From Ceratothoa steindachneri (Eukaryota > Arthropoda > Malacostraca > Isopoda > Cymothoidae): a DNA stretch of 64,000 bases. The position numbers and the translations under genes were made by a program. The notes beneath the pieces are model-generated. The model did not search any database. It saw nothing but the letters and a program-made list of their open reading frames with translations, and was not told the DNA's origin. Location of the stretch: the NCBI GenBank assembly GCA_963969495.1, contig OZ018326.1, positions 150,069,806 to 150,133,805 on the forward strand, given 5' to 3'. Within the stretch, counting starts at the first letter, position 1, and every line of letters starts with the position of its first letter. Below, piece by piece: positions 48,112-59,685 of the stretch.

Positions 48112-51100
48112 AAAGGCAGTTCAATTGGAATTTAAAAATTAAAGGTTACAAATTGCAATTAAGTATAAATATATACACTTAAAATTCTATTTTTATGATA
48201 ACTTTAATAAGAGATAAAGGAATAAAGTATGTAATACGATTGAAATAAAAGTAAGTAAAAGCTAGGTCAAAACATGGTTTGTTTGTTTTTGTTTTTCTCA
48301 TCTAAACCAGTAATAGCGCCGAAGGTATTATTACTAATCGTTCCAGAGATTTTCAACATTAACGTCTGCAAGCGTCGAATTGAAGTCAGACGCCATTCAA
48401 AGCAATATTCCGAATTTCGCATTCTCCTTGTAATCAAATCAAAGCGTAATTTCATAGTGAGTAAATAAATATGTATCCATGATAAACAATTAATGACTGA
48501 ATAGGGAAACAATATGATATGCGCTGGGGGCATTGGAAGTTTCCAATAGCGAAATCTTCTCTGTTTGTGTCCATTTTCGTCGTTCGTTTCCGTTCTCCTC
48601 CAAAGATAGGACCAAACAACAGAAATGCGTATCATGCCATGATGCGATGCTCTACTGCAGCTATGAAATAAAAAATAAAATAAATTCTATTAGCATTAGA
48701 ATTATCAACCCCTGAATACAAATAACAACCTACTTTTGAAATTACTTTCTATTCATAATAAGGAAGCATAAATTTTAATTTTGATGATATTTATATCTTT
48801 CATTGGAGATTTAGTAAAACTTACATTTTGATATTGCGTTGTAAATTTAATTACATCTATAGGGTCAAAGTTGGATTTGGAATATTTAAAAAAAGCGTTT
48901 GGCGGTCCATATAGGAATGTTAGAATTTTTAGAAACCCGGAAAAGAGCGAGTTAATAATATGTACTTATTTCCAAAATGGGATAAGGGAAGTTTAATTCA
49001 CTATTTTTCTTCTATTTTTCTGTATGGCAATATTATCTTATTTAATTGCTCAATTATTTTGTCAATTTTCTCATTCGAATACATTTAACTTTAATAAGTT
49101 CTGCTAATAGATATTGTGCCTTAGGTGAAGGGTTATATGATAGACGGCCACATAACCCGCGTCTGATGAGATTGTGATCTATTATGTAAATGATATTTCT
49201 CCTTTCTCCTCAAACCTGCTCCTTTGTCTTTTGACTCATTTATTAGTGATCTCTTTTCTAAATCCTTTGTGCAATCACTCCTAAGCAACGAAGATTTTCG
49301 TCGTTTAACCTTAATCCCCAGATTATAAACACTTGGTTCCTTATTTTGCCCCTACCATATATCCCCCCATTCCTTTATCCTTTCTTAATCTTCATTCCTT
49401 AATTGTTGCGTGGAAGCGACAAAGGAAAACTCCTGACTACATGCTGCGAACGGGAATTCGGTTGAGCTGAATCCTCCGATATAGCCTCCACGGTACCATT
49501 ATCCATATGCTTATATCTAGAAATCCGAAAAACCTGCCAAAAAGAGGTTCTCTCTGGAATATCATATTTTAGGGGAAAATATTCATTATTCCATTTCGTT
49601 TTTCACGAGTATTCTTAATGAACCTTCCACCTTTTACAAACCAAGTACGGTTTTTCAGCAGGTTTCTATTGTTTAGCGAGAATTTAATTCTCCAAAAGTA
49701 TTCAAATTACCCTGGGAAGGATGATTCTCTTAGAAAAGAGCTATATAAATAAATAAGGAAAGAATTGTCACTAAATAGGTAAATCTAAGTTTTTACACAC
49801 TTAAGAATGGATTCATTCAAATTACGTTACTACAAATCTCTTACTACACAAGACAATTACTAAACATTACATCATCTATTGCAATTATTTTGAAGTGGTC
49901 CTTTTTTTTTTCTTTGTTTCTTCTCATTATATTTCATCATTCTGTGACATCGAGATAATTGAAATAGACAGAGTTGCAAGTAAGTGGATATGAAAGGAAT
50001 ATGTTGTAGGATAATATTGTGTAGCCCAAACCTAAATGGGTGTCAGTGGTCTAAATTATCTTGTTGTAAAGATTATCTTATTACAAAAATACTTCACTGA
50101 AAAAGATAAGTAAATCCAATTAATTTCATCATTTTTATTCATGAGCAAATCTCTTTATCTATATCTCACACTTTTTTAATGGTGCCATTCTAATTTCCCG
50201 TTGTTAGAAAGTTATATGAATTGTAAAGAAATATTAAGATATATTTTAATTCTGCGTGTCCCATGTGCTACTGTTTCCTTCTTTCATTTTCTCCCTATTG
50301 TTTTCTTACAATCACTTAGAAGGAGAAAGAAATAAAGTATTGAATTTCTTCATCTTAAAAGATTTAACAACGAAATCAGATTCCGATAAAGACAGAGGGC
50401 GAATTTGCGATTTCGAGCGTAATTTCACAGAACATGACACATTCCGCAGATATGAGTATCGGGGCGCAAGGTAAATTTGTATGTAGAAAAGCAAAATAAT
50501 CAGGTGAAAAGGAGCATAATAAACTAATAGTCCAATTTGCTTATCTTTGGTAGCTGATTTAACTCAACGTCTGAATTTTTAGGAAAGGGGGAGTAAGACG
50601 AGCAACTTTTTGAAAAGAAAAAAAGATTATTTTCTTCCTTGAGATTCATGGGATGTTCGGTTAGCAAAACCAATAAGTAGATAGGCTGATGATAGGTTGA
50701 CTAGTTTTAAAATTCACACTAGGCAGAGCCCACTGGTTTGGTGTTTGATACGAAGTACATCCAACGGAATTAGGACATACTCGTAGCATTGCTATTCACA
50801 ATTTATATGTCATGCCAAATAATTATAATCTGTTAGAATTTTTCCACATAAATAGGAAATAAAGTCTATGGGAATTATATATTTATTTAATTTATTTTTA
50901 TTTTATTTTTCAAATTATTCCTCTGTACGGCAAAAATATACTGAATTTTTGTTTAAATCTAATTGTGAAACAAGCAGTACATCGGTTACCCTTGTGAATA
51001 TAGAGTAAACTGGAGCAGGGGAAAAGAGAAATGGGAAAAACTGCAACCATAATACCTAAGACGGTTGTCATATGCTTTGGCAACTTTTGTTTTATTTTAC

Positions 51101-51534
51101 ACTAAAGTTTAGGCCACTAATGAGAAAAAAGTAAGCTCTAAATTGGTGGTAAAATTCATATCCCTCACCGCCACCACCAAAAATTCCCTAGAAACAAAAA
51201 AAACAAAAAAAAATCAATAAATCTCATACGTGCAAAGATATTTAACGTGGCCCAATAACGTTATTATTATAAATATTATCTTGATTAATATGAAGAGTAA
51301 TTATAGTATAAAAATAAGATAAAACCAAAATGCGGAGGCATTTCAGCACTAAAGTGATTATTTAAATTCAACTACTTGGTGCAATATGTCCCGAATGGAT
51401 ACACATAAATTATGAACAAGTATTTCCGTACAGGATCAAGAAAAATACACATGGCTTTGGAAATAGAAAGAGAAGGAATGAAGGAGTTTTATTGATATGC
51501 TTTTGGTAAGAGAGAACATACAGCAAAATCTATC
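48112..51534. other. AT-rich stretch without a recognised gene
   Basis: Open frames up to 122 codons occur at 48267-48635 on the minus strand, with others at 50256-50494. None carries a motif. About 3.4 kb otherwise shows no shared repeat or RNA-like structure. The first 150 bases may be the 5' UTR of the L2-like element. Confidence 0.45.
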
Positions 51535-52060
51535 TGATGTAAAAGGTGATTGTTACACCCAAGACCTTCTCAGTGTCGGTGGATTCAATAGCAGTGCCCT
51601 TAAGGGTATAATGAGATTGGAGGTTTCTGTGGCTGATATGCATCACTTTGCATTTCTTCACGTTAAAAAGCATTTGCCACGTGTCTGACCACTCCCCAAT
51701 CTTCCAAAGATCTTCCTGCAGGCGGGCAGTATTTTCATCCTTTGCAATGTTCATACTAAGCTCGGTATCGTCGGCAAATTTAGGAAATCTTGGCAACCAT
51801 GTCACCTTCCATGTCGTTGACGTAGATGATGAATAGTAGTGGTCCCAGGACAGAACATTGAGGCACCCCGCTAGTAACAGGCACCCACACAGAAGCCTGT
51901 CCATTCACCGCCACCCGTTGCCGTCTGCCACTTAGCCAGTTCTCGATCCAGCCGGCTATTTTTCCGTCTATGCCCAGCGCTCGCACTTTCCGGAGCAGGC
52001 GGCCGTGTGGTACCTTATTAAAGGCTTTCTGAAAGTCTAAGTACACTACATCCACCGCCC
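51535..52060 (-). pseudogene. Second CR1-like LINE fragment (RT palm)
   Basis: The minus strand reads MDVVYLDFQKAFNKVPHGRL, GWIENWLSGRRQRVAVNGQA, GVPQCSVLGPLLFIIYVNDM and, after a frame change, KFADDTELSMNIAKDENTAR followed by WQMLFNVKKCKVMHISHRN. It is collinear with 42100-42610 and clearly the same family, at roughly 80-85 percent nucleotide identity by eye. Homology begins abruptly at about 52058 and ends near 51540, so this is an internal fragment. Confidence 0.88.
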
Positions 52061-52074
52061 ATTTGATTTGGCTG

Positions 52075-52910
52075 GCCTAGGATAAATAATTTGAGCATTG
52101 GTGAAAAGTGTGAAGAAGGTGGAAAGGAGGATAGAATAAAACAAACAGAGGAAAAAGTATGTGAGAATCATTGTAACTGTAACAGAGGATGTGTGAACTT
52201 GAGATTGATAAATGAAAGTGGTGGAGTGAAAAAGTGAAGATCTCAGTAGAGATCAAATGAAGACGTATTTTAGAAGCTTAATTGTGCTGCTGGGTATACG
52301 GAGCAGAAGCGAAAATTAAAGTCCAAAAGAGTTTTTATCCAAAGTAAGAAAAGCAATAAATAAAATGTTTGGAAGGAAGGTGAAGCAGAATCCATATGGA
52401 ACAGATTGTTGTGGAATGATATGAGGAATGGAGGAAGCCAAGACAAGTCTAATTGTGTGAATATAGAGAATAAGAATGGCAGATTATATTATGTGTTGTA
52501 TAGTGCGATTATCGAGAATATAGTTAAAGTTAAAATGATGGGATGCTCGGGTGTAAAGAAAATGATGTTTCACTGTTTCGAATTAATAAGTATGCGAAAC
52601 GTTGTTAAAGGTGTTAGCTTTCTGGAATAAAAAGCTAAAGAAGGGTGAAGGTTGCTTTATGAAATTGGTATCATGATTGTATTGTAAAGTTTAGGAAAGT
52701 GAAATAGTGAATAAGGACCGGTAGAATACTGTAATAATAGCTCTTTATAAGGGTGAAGGTAGAAAAATTAAATGCAACAAGTAGATGGGAATATGTTAAT
52801 TAAAGTTGGTCAAGTGTATGGAAAAAATATGATTGTGGTTATAAGTAAGAAATGAAGGAGTAAAACGTAATGATCAAATAGATTCGGTGAAGGAGTCTTT
52901 TCTTCCAAAC
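52075..52910 (+). pseudogene. RTE/Jockey-like non-LTR relic, upstream piece
   Basis: The plus strand is GA-rich. At 52730-52800 the frame gives NTVIIALYKGEGRKIKCNK, the decayed form of the AVI(I/V)PLYKGKG block in front of RT. Another frame continues with VGQVYGKNMIVVIS, from the SVVGKVYGRIL block. Upstream, at 52400-52480, MRNGGSQDKSNCVNIENKNG resembles the linker between endonuclease and RT. Many stops. The downstream half of the same protein type lies at 54790-55610. Confidence 0.5.
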
Positions 52911-53205
52911 ATACGGGCAGTATGGATGTTCTTCCTTATCTATTTAGATGCCGTATGAGGTTTATTCCTTCCCCACAAAGAAGCGGTCAGTTTTGTCTTT
53001 TTAAAGAATCCAGTTGAAGACTTGTTTCTAGGACAAAAGTCGTCGTATCGCCTTAGAGCCAAATGCCAAGCTAGATAAAGCAAAAGGGATAGTCCCTCCA
53101 ATGACCTGCCGTGTTTTGTGATAAGATGATAATGATTATTGCGTGATGATTTCCCATAGTTCAAATCACTTACAAGTGTCTTTGAATGGCTAAATGAGTT
53201 TTTTG

Positions 53206-53219
53206 GCACTAGATGGCGC
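53206..53219 (+). promoter_or_regulatory. CTCF-core-like site
   Basis: GCACTAGATGGCGC matches 13 of 14 positions of CCASYAGRKGGCRS. The following GCTAAATCAGA resembles the sequence after the two sites in the 21.4-kb repeat. The site stands alone here. Binding is inferred only. Confidence 0.25.
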
Positions 53220-53478
53220 CACCCAGCGCTAAATCAGAATGTAGATTTTAAATGTCCAGGGTGAATAACCATATGTCCCATGGTCATATGGGTCATTTCA
53301 TGGCTATAAATGGGTACAATGGAACTTAACTTCTTCTAAATAAAAAGCGACGCCTAGAACTGGCGCTTTGCAGCAGGTAAAAGGATATGCCCAAACCATA
53401 TATCAAAATGGAAAAACGTGCCCAAAACATGTATTTCGTATATATATATGATTTCACGACGTATAGGTGAGAATGAGT

Positions 53479-53632
53479 GAAGAAATAAAAAAAAATGGAA
53501 AACACTATGGAGTTCCTTATTAACGTTTCGCCTATTGGCTTCTTCAGAATAGAACAGTTCTATTCTGAAGAAGCCAATAGGCGAAACGTTAATAAAAAAC
53601 TCCATAGTGTTTTCTGTTTTATTTACTTCCTC
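53479..53632. repeat. Near-perfect palindrome with ~76-base arms
   Basis: The sequence folds around the A at 53556. Each arm holds, from the centre outwards, GTTCTATTCTGAAGAAGCC, AATAGGCGAAACGTTAATAA, then ACTCCATAGTGTTTTC. Mismatches occur only in a short A/T run and at the outer end. Each arm contains CTGAAGA, a GCC-aata-GGC hairpin and GAAAC, the same pattern as at 7.2 and 30.6 kb. The palindrome is immediately followed by an (AT)n tract. Confidence 0.9.
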
Positions 53633-53643
53633 CACCCATTCCC

Positions 53644-53712
<69 letters not shown>
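53644..53712. repeat. (AT)n microsatellite
   Basis: About 69 bases of AT repeat with one TG interruption, directly beside the palindrome. Confidence 0.95.
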
Positions 53713-53715
<3 letters not shown>

Positions 53716-54789
53716 GACTACAGGTGTTTATTTTCATTAATTAATCTGTGTTTAGATTGAATATATTTGAGATCATTTTAGTCATTTATTTTTTTTCACA
53801 AAACTTGGCTGGTGTAATTATATAATAATCTAAAATTTGCAATAACTTTAAGGTGATTCTATGCCCCCCAAAATCTTTTTGAGGTGGATGAAGTGCTTCA
53901 AGAAACAAAGAGTAAATCTGAAGGATATCGAGAAGGACAAAAAGATCATCTACTTGGTGCAATGAAAAAAAAAATGTAACTGCAGTTCAGGAACTGTCTG
54001 AAATATACCATAGGGTTGCATGAATTTTATCCCTATGGAAGTTAAAATTTCCCTTCGTTTAAAATATTACATTTTAAGTAAACATCTTGGCCTCAGCAAC
54101 CTATCACTTCGACGGGAGCTAAAAAGTCACACAAAGATCAGCTTAAACAAAAAATTGAATCCGACGAAGAATATTTAATCCAACGGATTTTCCCAGGAGG
54201 GAAAATGCAAATGAATCTTTTTTGACTTTTGGCGGTTTCTTCGGGACTTCTCAAATTCTAGACAAATGAATCAGCCAAGAAGATAATGGAAACAGGTGGA
54301 CTACACTAATCTTGGTTGACCTAGTATGATAACAAAGTACGATCACGCAGCTAAGTATAGATGAGTATGGAGAAATTTCAAGACAGCATTTGTGACGAAA
54401 TTACAAAGAAAGTTCAATATTGGCATTTTACTAAGGTGGATTCTTCAATGATGCATTTGCGGGAAATTCGCTGTTAAATCCTATTTCATCTTCCTGATAC
54501 CAAATATTATTCTTTCAGTCTTTGTTACATACAACAATATTAGAGAACTTGATCACAGTCGAAACTGAGGTAAAAGTTGAAAATGTGAAGGTGCGTAATT
54601 CTAAGTAGGAAAATTCTTCAAAGAACTCCCAAGTAGATAGGAGATGTTAGACTAGAGGAAAAATATGTTCAGAAGTAAAATAGATCATATTTTCTTTACT
54701 AAAGTTTGTTTCTTTCCGAAACAAAAAGTTTTGATTATCCCAAGTAAATAAAGAGGCATCTTCAAGTTATAAGAAGTTTTGGAAAGGAG
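53713..54789. other. No gene recognised
   Basis: Between the palindrome and the second RTE-like piece the sequence has only short frames. Phrases such as QVDEVLQETKSK-like sequence at 53880 look faintly protein-like, but no family is recognised. Confidence 0.35.
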
Positions 54790-55610
54790 AACAAAGTGTT
54801 TAATGGTTGGAAGATCATTTGTGCAGAAAATATTGGATGCAATGGGGTGGAAGATGAGCAGAAGGAGTTGTTTGTTATATCGAAAGAGGTGCAGAAGGCA
54901 ATTCACTTTCTTCTAAGAAGAATGGGAATAAAGACAAATGATGAGCTTATGGTATATGAGGATGACTCGGTGTTAGTTGCAGGGAGTGAAGTGGATGGGA
55001 GGGATGCGGTAGTGTGTTTTATAACACTACAAATTCTCTTCTTGATAAAAGTATAAAAGTAAATACAGAAAAAATTTGGGTGAAAGCATTTGGTAGTATG
55101 GGATTGGGTGAAAAAGTATTGGTCTTGATCTTACCACTAAATGTATCTAGACAGTGAATAAAATGATATTTGTAGAGATGAGGAGGATTGCAATAACAAT
55201 GTTGAGAATGGCAAGAACATCCTTGGTATCGATCAGAGAATTTGGGGGTGGAATTTCCCCCAAAGCTGCATGAAGGTATGACGTTGTCAGTGTTTCTGAC
55301 AACATCGATGGTAGGCTAATGGCAGAGAGTAAGGAACGAATGAGTAAAAGATATTTTTTGTGTGAAGAGTGATGTGAACGAGGATGTAAGTGCCTGAAAT
55401 GTTATGGGCATGTAATAATAATGGATATAAATGTGTAGATTTGTGAAGAGAATATACGAGAGTGAGTGTTAGGCTGTTCGAAGAGGTAAAAAAGATTGTA
55501 AAATGTGAGTTGATCCAGATGTTTGAGGGAGAATAGGCTCACCGGAGCGAAAGTTGATATTGTGTATAATATGAGTGTATGAAAGGGGTTCGTGAGGTAA
55601 AGAACTTGGT
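54790..55610 (+). pseudogene. RTE/Jockey-like non-LTR relic, downstream piece
   Basis: The frame 54796-55056 contains NDELMVYEDDSVLVAGSEVD, a decayed LLxYADDxVLVAxSExxL catalytic block (YEDD for YADD). It is followed in another frame by LLDKSIKVNTEKIWVKAFGS, from the LKVNxxKSKVM block. At 55390-55480 CYGHVIIMD and RFVKRIYESEC resemble the C-terminal WxGHVxRM and motif region of these proteins. Stops are frequent. The piece is in the same orientation and order as 52075-52910 and probably the same insertion. Confidence 0.6.
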
Positions 55611-56633
55611 TTTTCTGCTATGAGAAATCTGGCTGCAGACAATTAATATGAAAGGCCAAGATGTCTTAAAATATGATGGATGTCTTTGTTGTTAATGTCT
55701 TTTTTTCAATTTTCTGCATCGAAGTTGATTTCACTAACTCCTTGTTTACTATTCATATTTTCTTCTTCTTAATTAATCTTATTTTTGAAATTATTCGATT
55801 TTTTCTCCCACTTCTCTTCCCGTCATTTGAGCCCAAGTGGGAACCATTATTTCCTTAATTCATTTATTCCTAAATATATTAAATCTTTGCTAAATTTAAG
55901 AATCAAAATAGAGGTGGGACAAAGACCCGTCTGTCGCGGAAACAAATTTATGAAAGAAAATTTGGCGGATTTGTGAGAGTACTTTATGGCCCTTTGAGAT
56001 ACATTCTCTAAACAACTGAGGTGTAAAATACAGTGCAATTGTGTGTTGGAGCTATTTTTCTGTGTTTAAATGTTAATTCTTATAAGGAATAACAAAAGCG
56101 TGCAGGTCGAATGGATGGATGTGCGAATAAAAAAATATAACGAGTAGGCAAAGTAATGAGGTATCACCAATTTAGATCAAAATGAGTGGAATTTGAGGGA
56201 ATAAGAGTCTAAATATTTAACTAAGTCTTCTCTTCTACGACTGGTTCAATTGATTGCTGTGCCATTTGAAATTTATTTTCAATTTATTCCATAAATGTTG
56301 CTTAGTATTTGGAGCCTTTCTGTCGCTACCATCTTTCCATTAAAGAAAATACAAAAAACAAACAAATATTCCCTGAATTCCTTTGCTCAAATAATTCATA
56401 TTCCATTGAAGCTTTGAAAGCCCAATCTCAAGTCATTATTCAAGGAAGAAGCAAAAGGATACGGGATGAAAATTGTATTTCAAAGTAAAAAAAAAAAAAC
56501 ACCAAAAGAAAGATGCTGCTCTCATAGAACGGGCAAGATTTCTTTTTCCTTCAATCGGCGTAGCTTAACTAACTCTGAACTAATTCTTTTTCTCCAGATG
56601 CAAGGCAGACTCACTCAGGCTGTATGGGTAATT
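55611..56633. other. AT-rich stretch without a gene
   Basis: No motif-bearing frame was found. It ends at the sharp rise in GC content that marks the LINE at about 56634. Confidence 0.5.
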
Positions 56634-56635
56634 AC

Positions 56636-56817
56636 CCCGTAAGGGGCGCGGCGATTTGCCATCCTGCCCGCCGTGCTGACGGGATCCAGCGCTCCATCCG
56701 GCCCCAGCTTAGCCTCTCTTCCTTCCCCCGTAAGGGGCGCGGCGATTTGCCATCCTGGCCGCCGTGCTGACGGGACTCAGCACCCCGTCCGGCCCCAGCT
56801 TAGCCTCTCTTCCTTCC
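56636..56817 (+). promoter_or_regulatory. Two 91-bp 5' monomers, likely internal promoter
   Basis: CCCGTAAGGGGCGCGGCGAT starts at 56636 and again at 56727. Both units continue with CATCCTGSCCGCCGTGCTGA, CGGGA, CAGC..., CCGTCCGGCCCCAGCTTAGC and end CTCTCTTCCTTCC. Tandem 5' monomers in LINEs, as in mouse L1, act as internal promoters. The function here is inferred from position and structure. The following copy at 63689 starts inside such a monomer. Confidence 0.7.
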
Positions 56818-57241
56818 TTCAAAACACTTGTTTCCTCTCTTTTCACAGAACCTCTCCCACAACTTTCTCTGGTCAGCCTCTAATTTCACAGGGTAGATGC
56901 TGACCTTCCTTTCAGCCAACCGTCCCGCATCGGGGCTGAGGGGGTGGGGGACAATGTTCCCTAACCCCTGAGCTCCGGTCTGGGGTGGCTGGTTTTTAAC
57001 TACCTGCTTCATCCCCACCCATACCTTCCTCACATCCCTTTTCCTCTTGTCTTCAAAATCTATCATTTATACGCCGTGTCCAAGGTGGAGCCGCCATGCC
57101 GATGGACTGCCAGGCCACCAGGCGGGAGGGGTGGTCCCAAATGGCGGCGCCTGGCTCTGCTGGGCCTGTAAGCACCTCTCGCAGTGCGGGCTACTGCGAG
57201 AGGTGTGCGCTATTGCATCCCGTATTAAAAGAAGGGTCACC

Positions 57242-59251
57242 ATGCCCAATGATGAAATTCACACCAAAAAAACCCAACCCCCAACTTCCCCAAGAACAAC
57301 GGAGCCGCCCTCGGGCAGCTCCAGCAAAAAAATGGAGGTCCCCCCCCCTGTGCTTGCACAGGGGACCCTCCATATTTCTCTAACCGGAGAGGAGGCTTAC
57401 TCCTCTCCTTCGCCTACGGGTGCAGGGGACTCCCCCTCACCCCCTTATCTGGAGGTGCTTTCGGGCACCTCCCTTTTCCCAGCGGCAGTCCCCTCTTTTC
57501 TTTCCAAGGGGACTGCCAAGAAAGCCAGCAGGCAGCCCTTAGCCAGCCGCTCCCCATCAAAGCGGCTCGGTAGGGCAAACCCCCTTAGGGGGGAGAGGCA
57601 AGCCAGGCCCCTTCGGTCGCTTCCCTCAAAAGACCTGCTGGCAAAAATATTAAACCTTGCCGGGGTCAAGGACTGTGCCTCCCCAAACAAGACTGGCGAC
57701 ACTGCCAAGGGGACCTGCAATGTCCTGGGAGGGGATGGCCAACTGGAGGCCCCTCCCGTGATAGACATGGTCCTTGAGGAGACCCAGCCTCAGACGGTAG
57801 GGCCTTCCATGGGGGGGAATTCGGGCTCGGCGCCAAGCACCGAACCCGAATCCGCCCCTATGCAAGGTCCTCCTCAAATGGCTGAGGGCTCCGAGGCAGT
57901 AGAAGGAGGGGAGGGATCTCCTCCGACAGGTGCCCCTACGACAACCAGGACCTTCTCCATTTCGGAGAGGGACCTGGCTGAGGCCGGTCCATCTGGCCTA
58001 GGGGCTTCTGCCGGCGGAGGTGAAAAGCGGATTCATTCCCCGCCCTCCTCTCCAAAAAAGAAGAAGACTAAAAAGACTAAAAGGACGAAAAAGACTCGGG
58101 GCTCCTCTCCATCCGCGGGGGCTGCGGGGACGGATGGGTCTGCTGCCACTTTGGTAGGCGACCAAGCCAAGATCGGCACATCCGGCCCCTCTACCCCCTC
58201 GTGTGCGGAGCCCCTGACTAAGACCAAGAGTGCACAGGGCGGAGCCTCGATGACATCGGGGCCCCTCATTCAGAGGTTACCTGGCGTTTTCGAGCCCGCT
58301 GGCTTCAAACGCTTCCTCGTTATTCGCTCCACTAATGGCACCATGTTGTCCAAGGGCAACATGATCCATCAGAGGAGAGGATTAGCTAGTGCAATTGGTA
58401 GAGAGCCGAAGGTAACCCGTTTCTCGGACGGGAGCCTTCTGGCGAATGCGGCGAATCCCGCCGAGGCGGCCAAGATAAGTGCTCTTCGGACACTTCATGG
58501 CACCCCGGTGAGTGTGACGCCGCACTCTACCATGAACTTTGTAAAAGGAGTAGTTTATGCGAGGGAACTCGTTGACTACTCCATAGAAGACATCACCCTA
58601 GAGCTGGCCGACCATGGGGCGGTCAAGGTCGAACGTGTGATGAGAAAACAGGGAGGGGCCTCGAGACCCACCCCTACACTCTTCGTCACGTTCGACTGTG
58701 ACAAGCTCCCTGAGTTGGTGCGTGCCGGTTGGTACCGCTACCGCGTGAAGGCATTCGTGCCACTGCCGCGGCGGTGCTATTACTGTCACCGCTTCGGCCA
58801 CACGAATCGATCATGTAGACGTGCAAAATCGGGGTCACCCGAAGTCTGTGTAAATTGCTCCAAGGTCGCACACGATAAGTCCAAATCGTGTGTGGCCAAG
58901 TGTGTCAATTGCGGAGAGCCGCACCCTGCTTCTTCGAAGCAATGTGGTGCATATCTCCTTGAAAAAGAAATCCTGGCCGTTCAGGCCCAGGATCGACTCT
59001 CATTCCGCGAGGCTAAGGACTTGGTCCTGGCGCGCCCGGCTCTGCCTGGGACGTCATATGCCTCAATAGTTAGAAAAACACCCTCTGCTCCTGGCCCATC
59101 CAGGCCAACGAGCACGGTTGTTTCCGCGCCCATTCGGAGCCCTTCTGCGGGCTCTACTACACCCGGGCGCTCCCCTGGTAGAGCTGGCGGCAAAAGGGTT
59201 CACACCCAGCCCCGGCTAATACCAGGGCTCCCCCCTCTTCCCCAAGTGTGA
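57242..59251 (+). CDS. LINE ORF1 (gag-like nucleic-acid-binding protein), 669 residues
   Basis: The start is the first in-frame ATG, at 57242, in a good context (CACCATGC); the open frame begins earlier, at 57047, but without an ATG. Residues 1-270 are low-complexity Pro/Ser/Gly-rich. Residues 271-287 are very basic (KKKKTKKTKR), a probable nuclear localisation or RNA-binding patch. About 355-505 is a globular domain of the kind that precedes zinc knuckles in Jockey/I-type gag proteins (KRFLVIRSTNGTMLSKGN, FVKGVVYARELVDYSIEDI). Three Cys/His knuckles follow: C512-C515-H520-C525, C536-C539-H544-C550 and C554-C557-H561-C568. The role is packaging of element RNA with ORF2. The frame is open throughout. 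Its last ~20 residues may be off-frame: the -1 frame continues the Pro/Ser/Lys-rich tail to 59685. Confidence 0.92.
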   Translation: MPNDEIHTKKTQPPTSPRTTEPPSGSSSKKMEVPPPVLAQGTLHISLTGEEAYSSPSPTGAGDSPSPPYLEVLSGTSLFPAAVPSFLSKGTAKKASRQPLASRSPSKRLGRANPLRGERQARPLRSLPSKDLLAKILNLAGVKDCASPNKTGDTAKGTCNVLGGDGQLEAPPVIDMVLEETQPQTVGPSMGGNSGSAPSTEPESAPMQGPPQMAEGSEAVEGGEGSPPTGAPTTTRTFSISERDLAEAGPSGLGASAGGGEKRIHSPPSSPKKKKTKKTKRTKKTRGSSPSAGAAGTDGSAATLVGDQAKIGTSGPSTPSCAEPLTKTKSAQGGASMTSGPLIQRLPGVFEPAGFKRFLVIRSTNGTMLSKGNMIHQRRGLASAIGREPKVTRFSDGSLLANAANPAEAAKISALRTLHGTPVSVTPHSTMNFVKGVVYARELVDYSIEDITLELADHGAVKVERVMRKQGGASRPTPTLFVTFDCDKLPELVRAGWYRYRVKAFVPLPRRCYYCHRFGHTNRSCRRAKSGSPEVCVNCSKVAHDKSKSCVAKCVNCGEPHPASSKQCGAYLLEKEILAVQAQDRLSFREAKDLVLARPALPGTSYASIVRKTPSAPGPSRPTSTVVSAPIRSPSAGSTTPGRSPGRAGGKRVHTQPRLIPGLPPLPQV

Positions 59252-59685
59252 CCGTTTCCCGTAAGGCGAAACGACCACGCGCCTCCACAGAGTCGTTAGA
59301 CTCACAGGAGGCAACACCCCTGAAGATGGTCGCTAGGCCATCTTCCGGGGTTCCTAAAGCTGTTCCCCGAAAGGAGGACAGCAACAAAGGAGCTTCGGCC
59401 CCTTCGCCCACGCCCCGAGGTGGAGCGAGTGGCTCGGAGACGGTGGTTCCTCGAAAAGAGGGCCCCCCGCCTCCCAAGCCGCAACGCCCGCCTAAGGTTT
59501 CGAGGCGGAGGGAGGAAAAGACTCGCATGGCGAGCCCAACCTCCCCCAATAAGTCCTCGAAGGCGACAGCGCCTTCAGCGCTTTGTCCGGCCAACAACGC
59601 CCGGGGTTCTGCCCCCGGGAAGCGTACGGCCATTCCCGTGAGGGTCTTCAATTCGAGGAGGGCCCCCGCGTCTCCTCCAAGCTAG
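59190..59685 (+). CDS. Probable C-terminal extension of ORF1 in the -1 frame
   Basis: The frame is open from about 59190 through the ORF1 stop to TAG or TAA at 59683-59685. It reads SHPAPANTRAPPSSPS, then VTVSRKAKRPRASTESLDSQ and further Ser/Pro/Lys-rich sequence ending APASPPS, matching the composition of the ORF1 tail. It has no ATG near its start. Either a one-base indel in this copy truncates ORF1 at 59251, or ribosomes shift by -1 between 59185 and 59248. It overlaps the open ORF2 frame by about 130 bases. Confidence 0.5.

Noticed and set aside
48267..48635. 122-codon minus frame next to the L2-like LINE
   Set aside because: No ORF1-type motif such as a zinc knuckle or coiled coil; probably chance.
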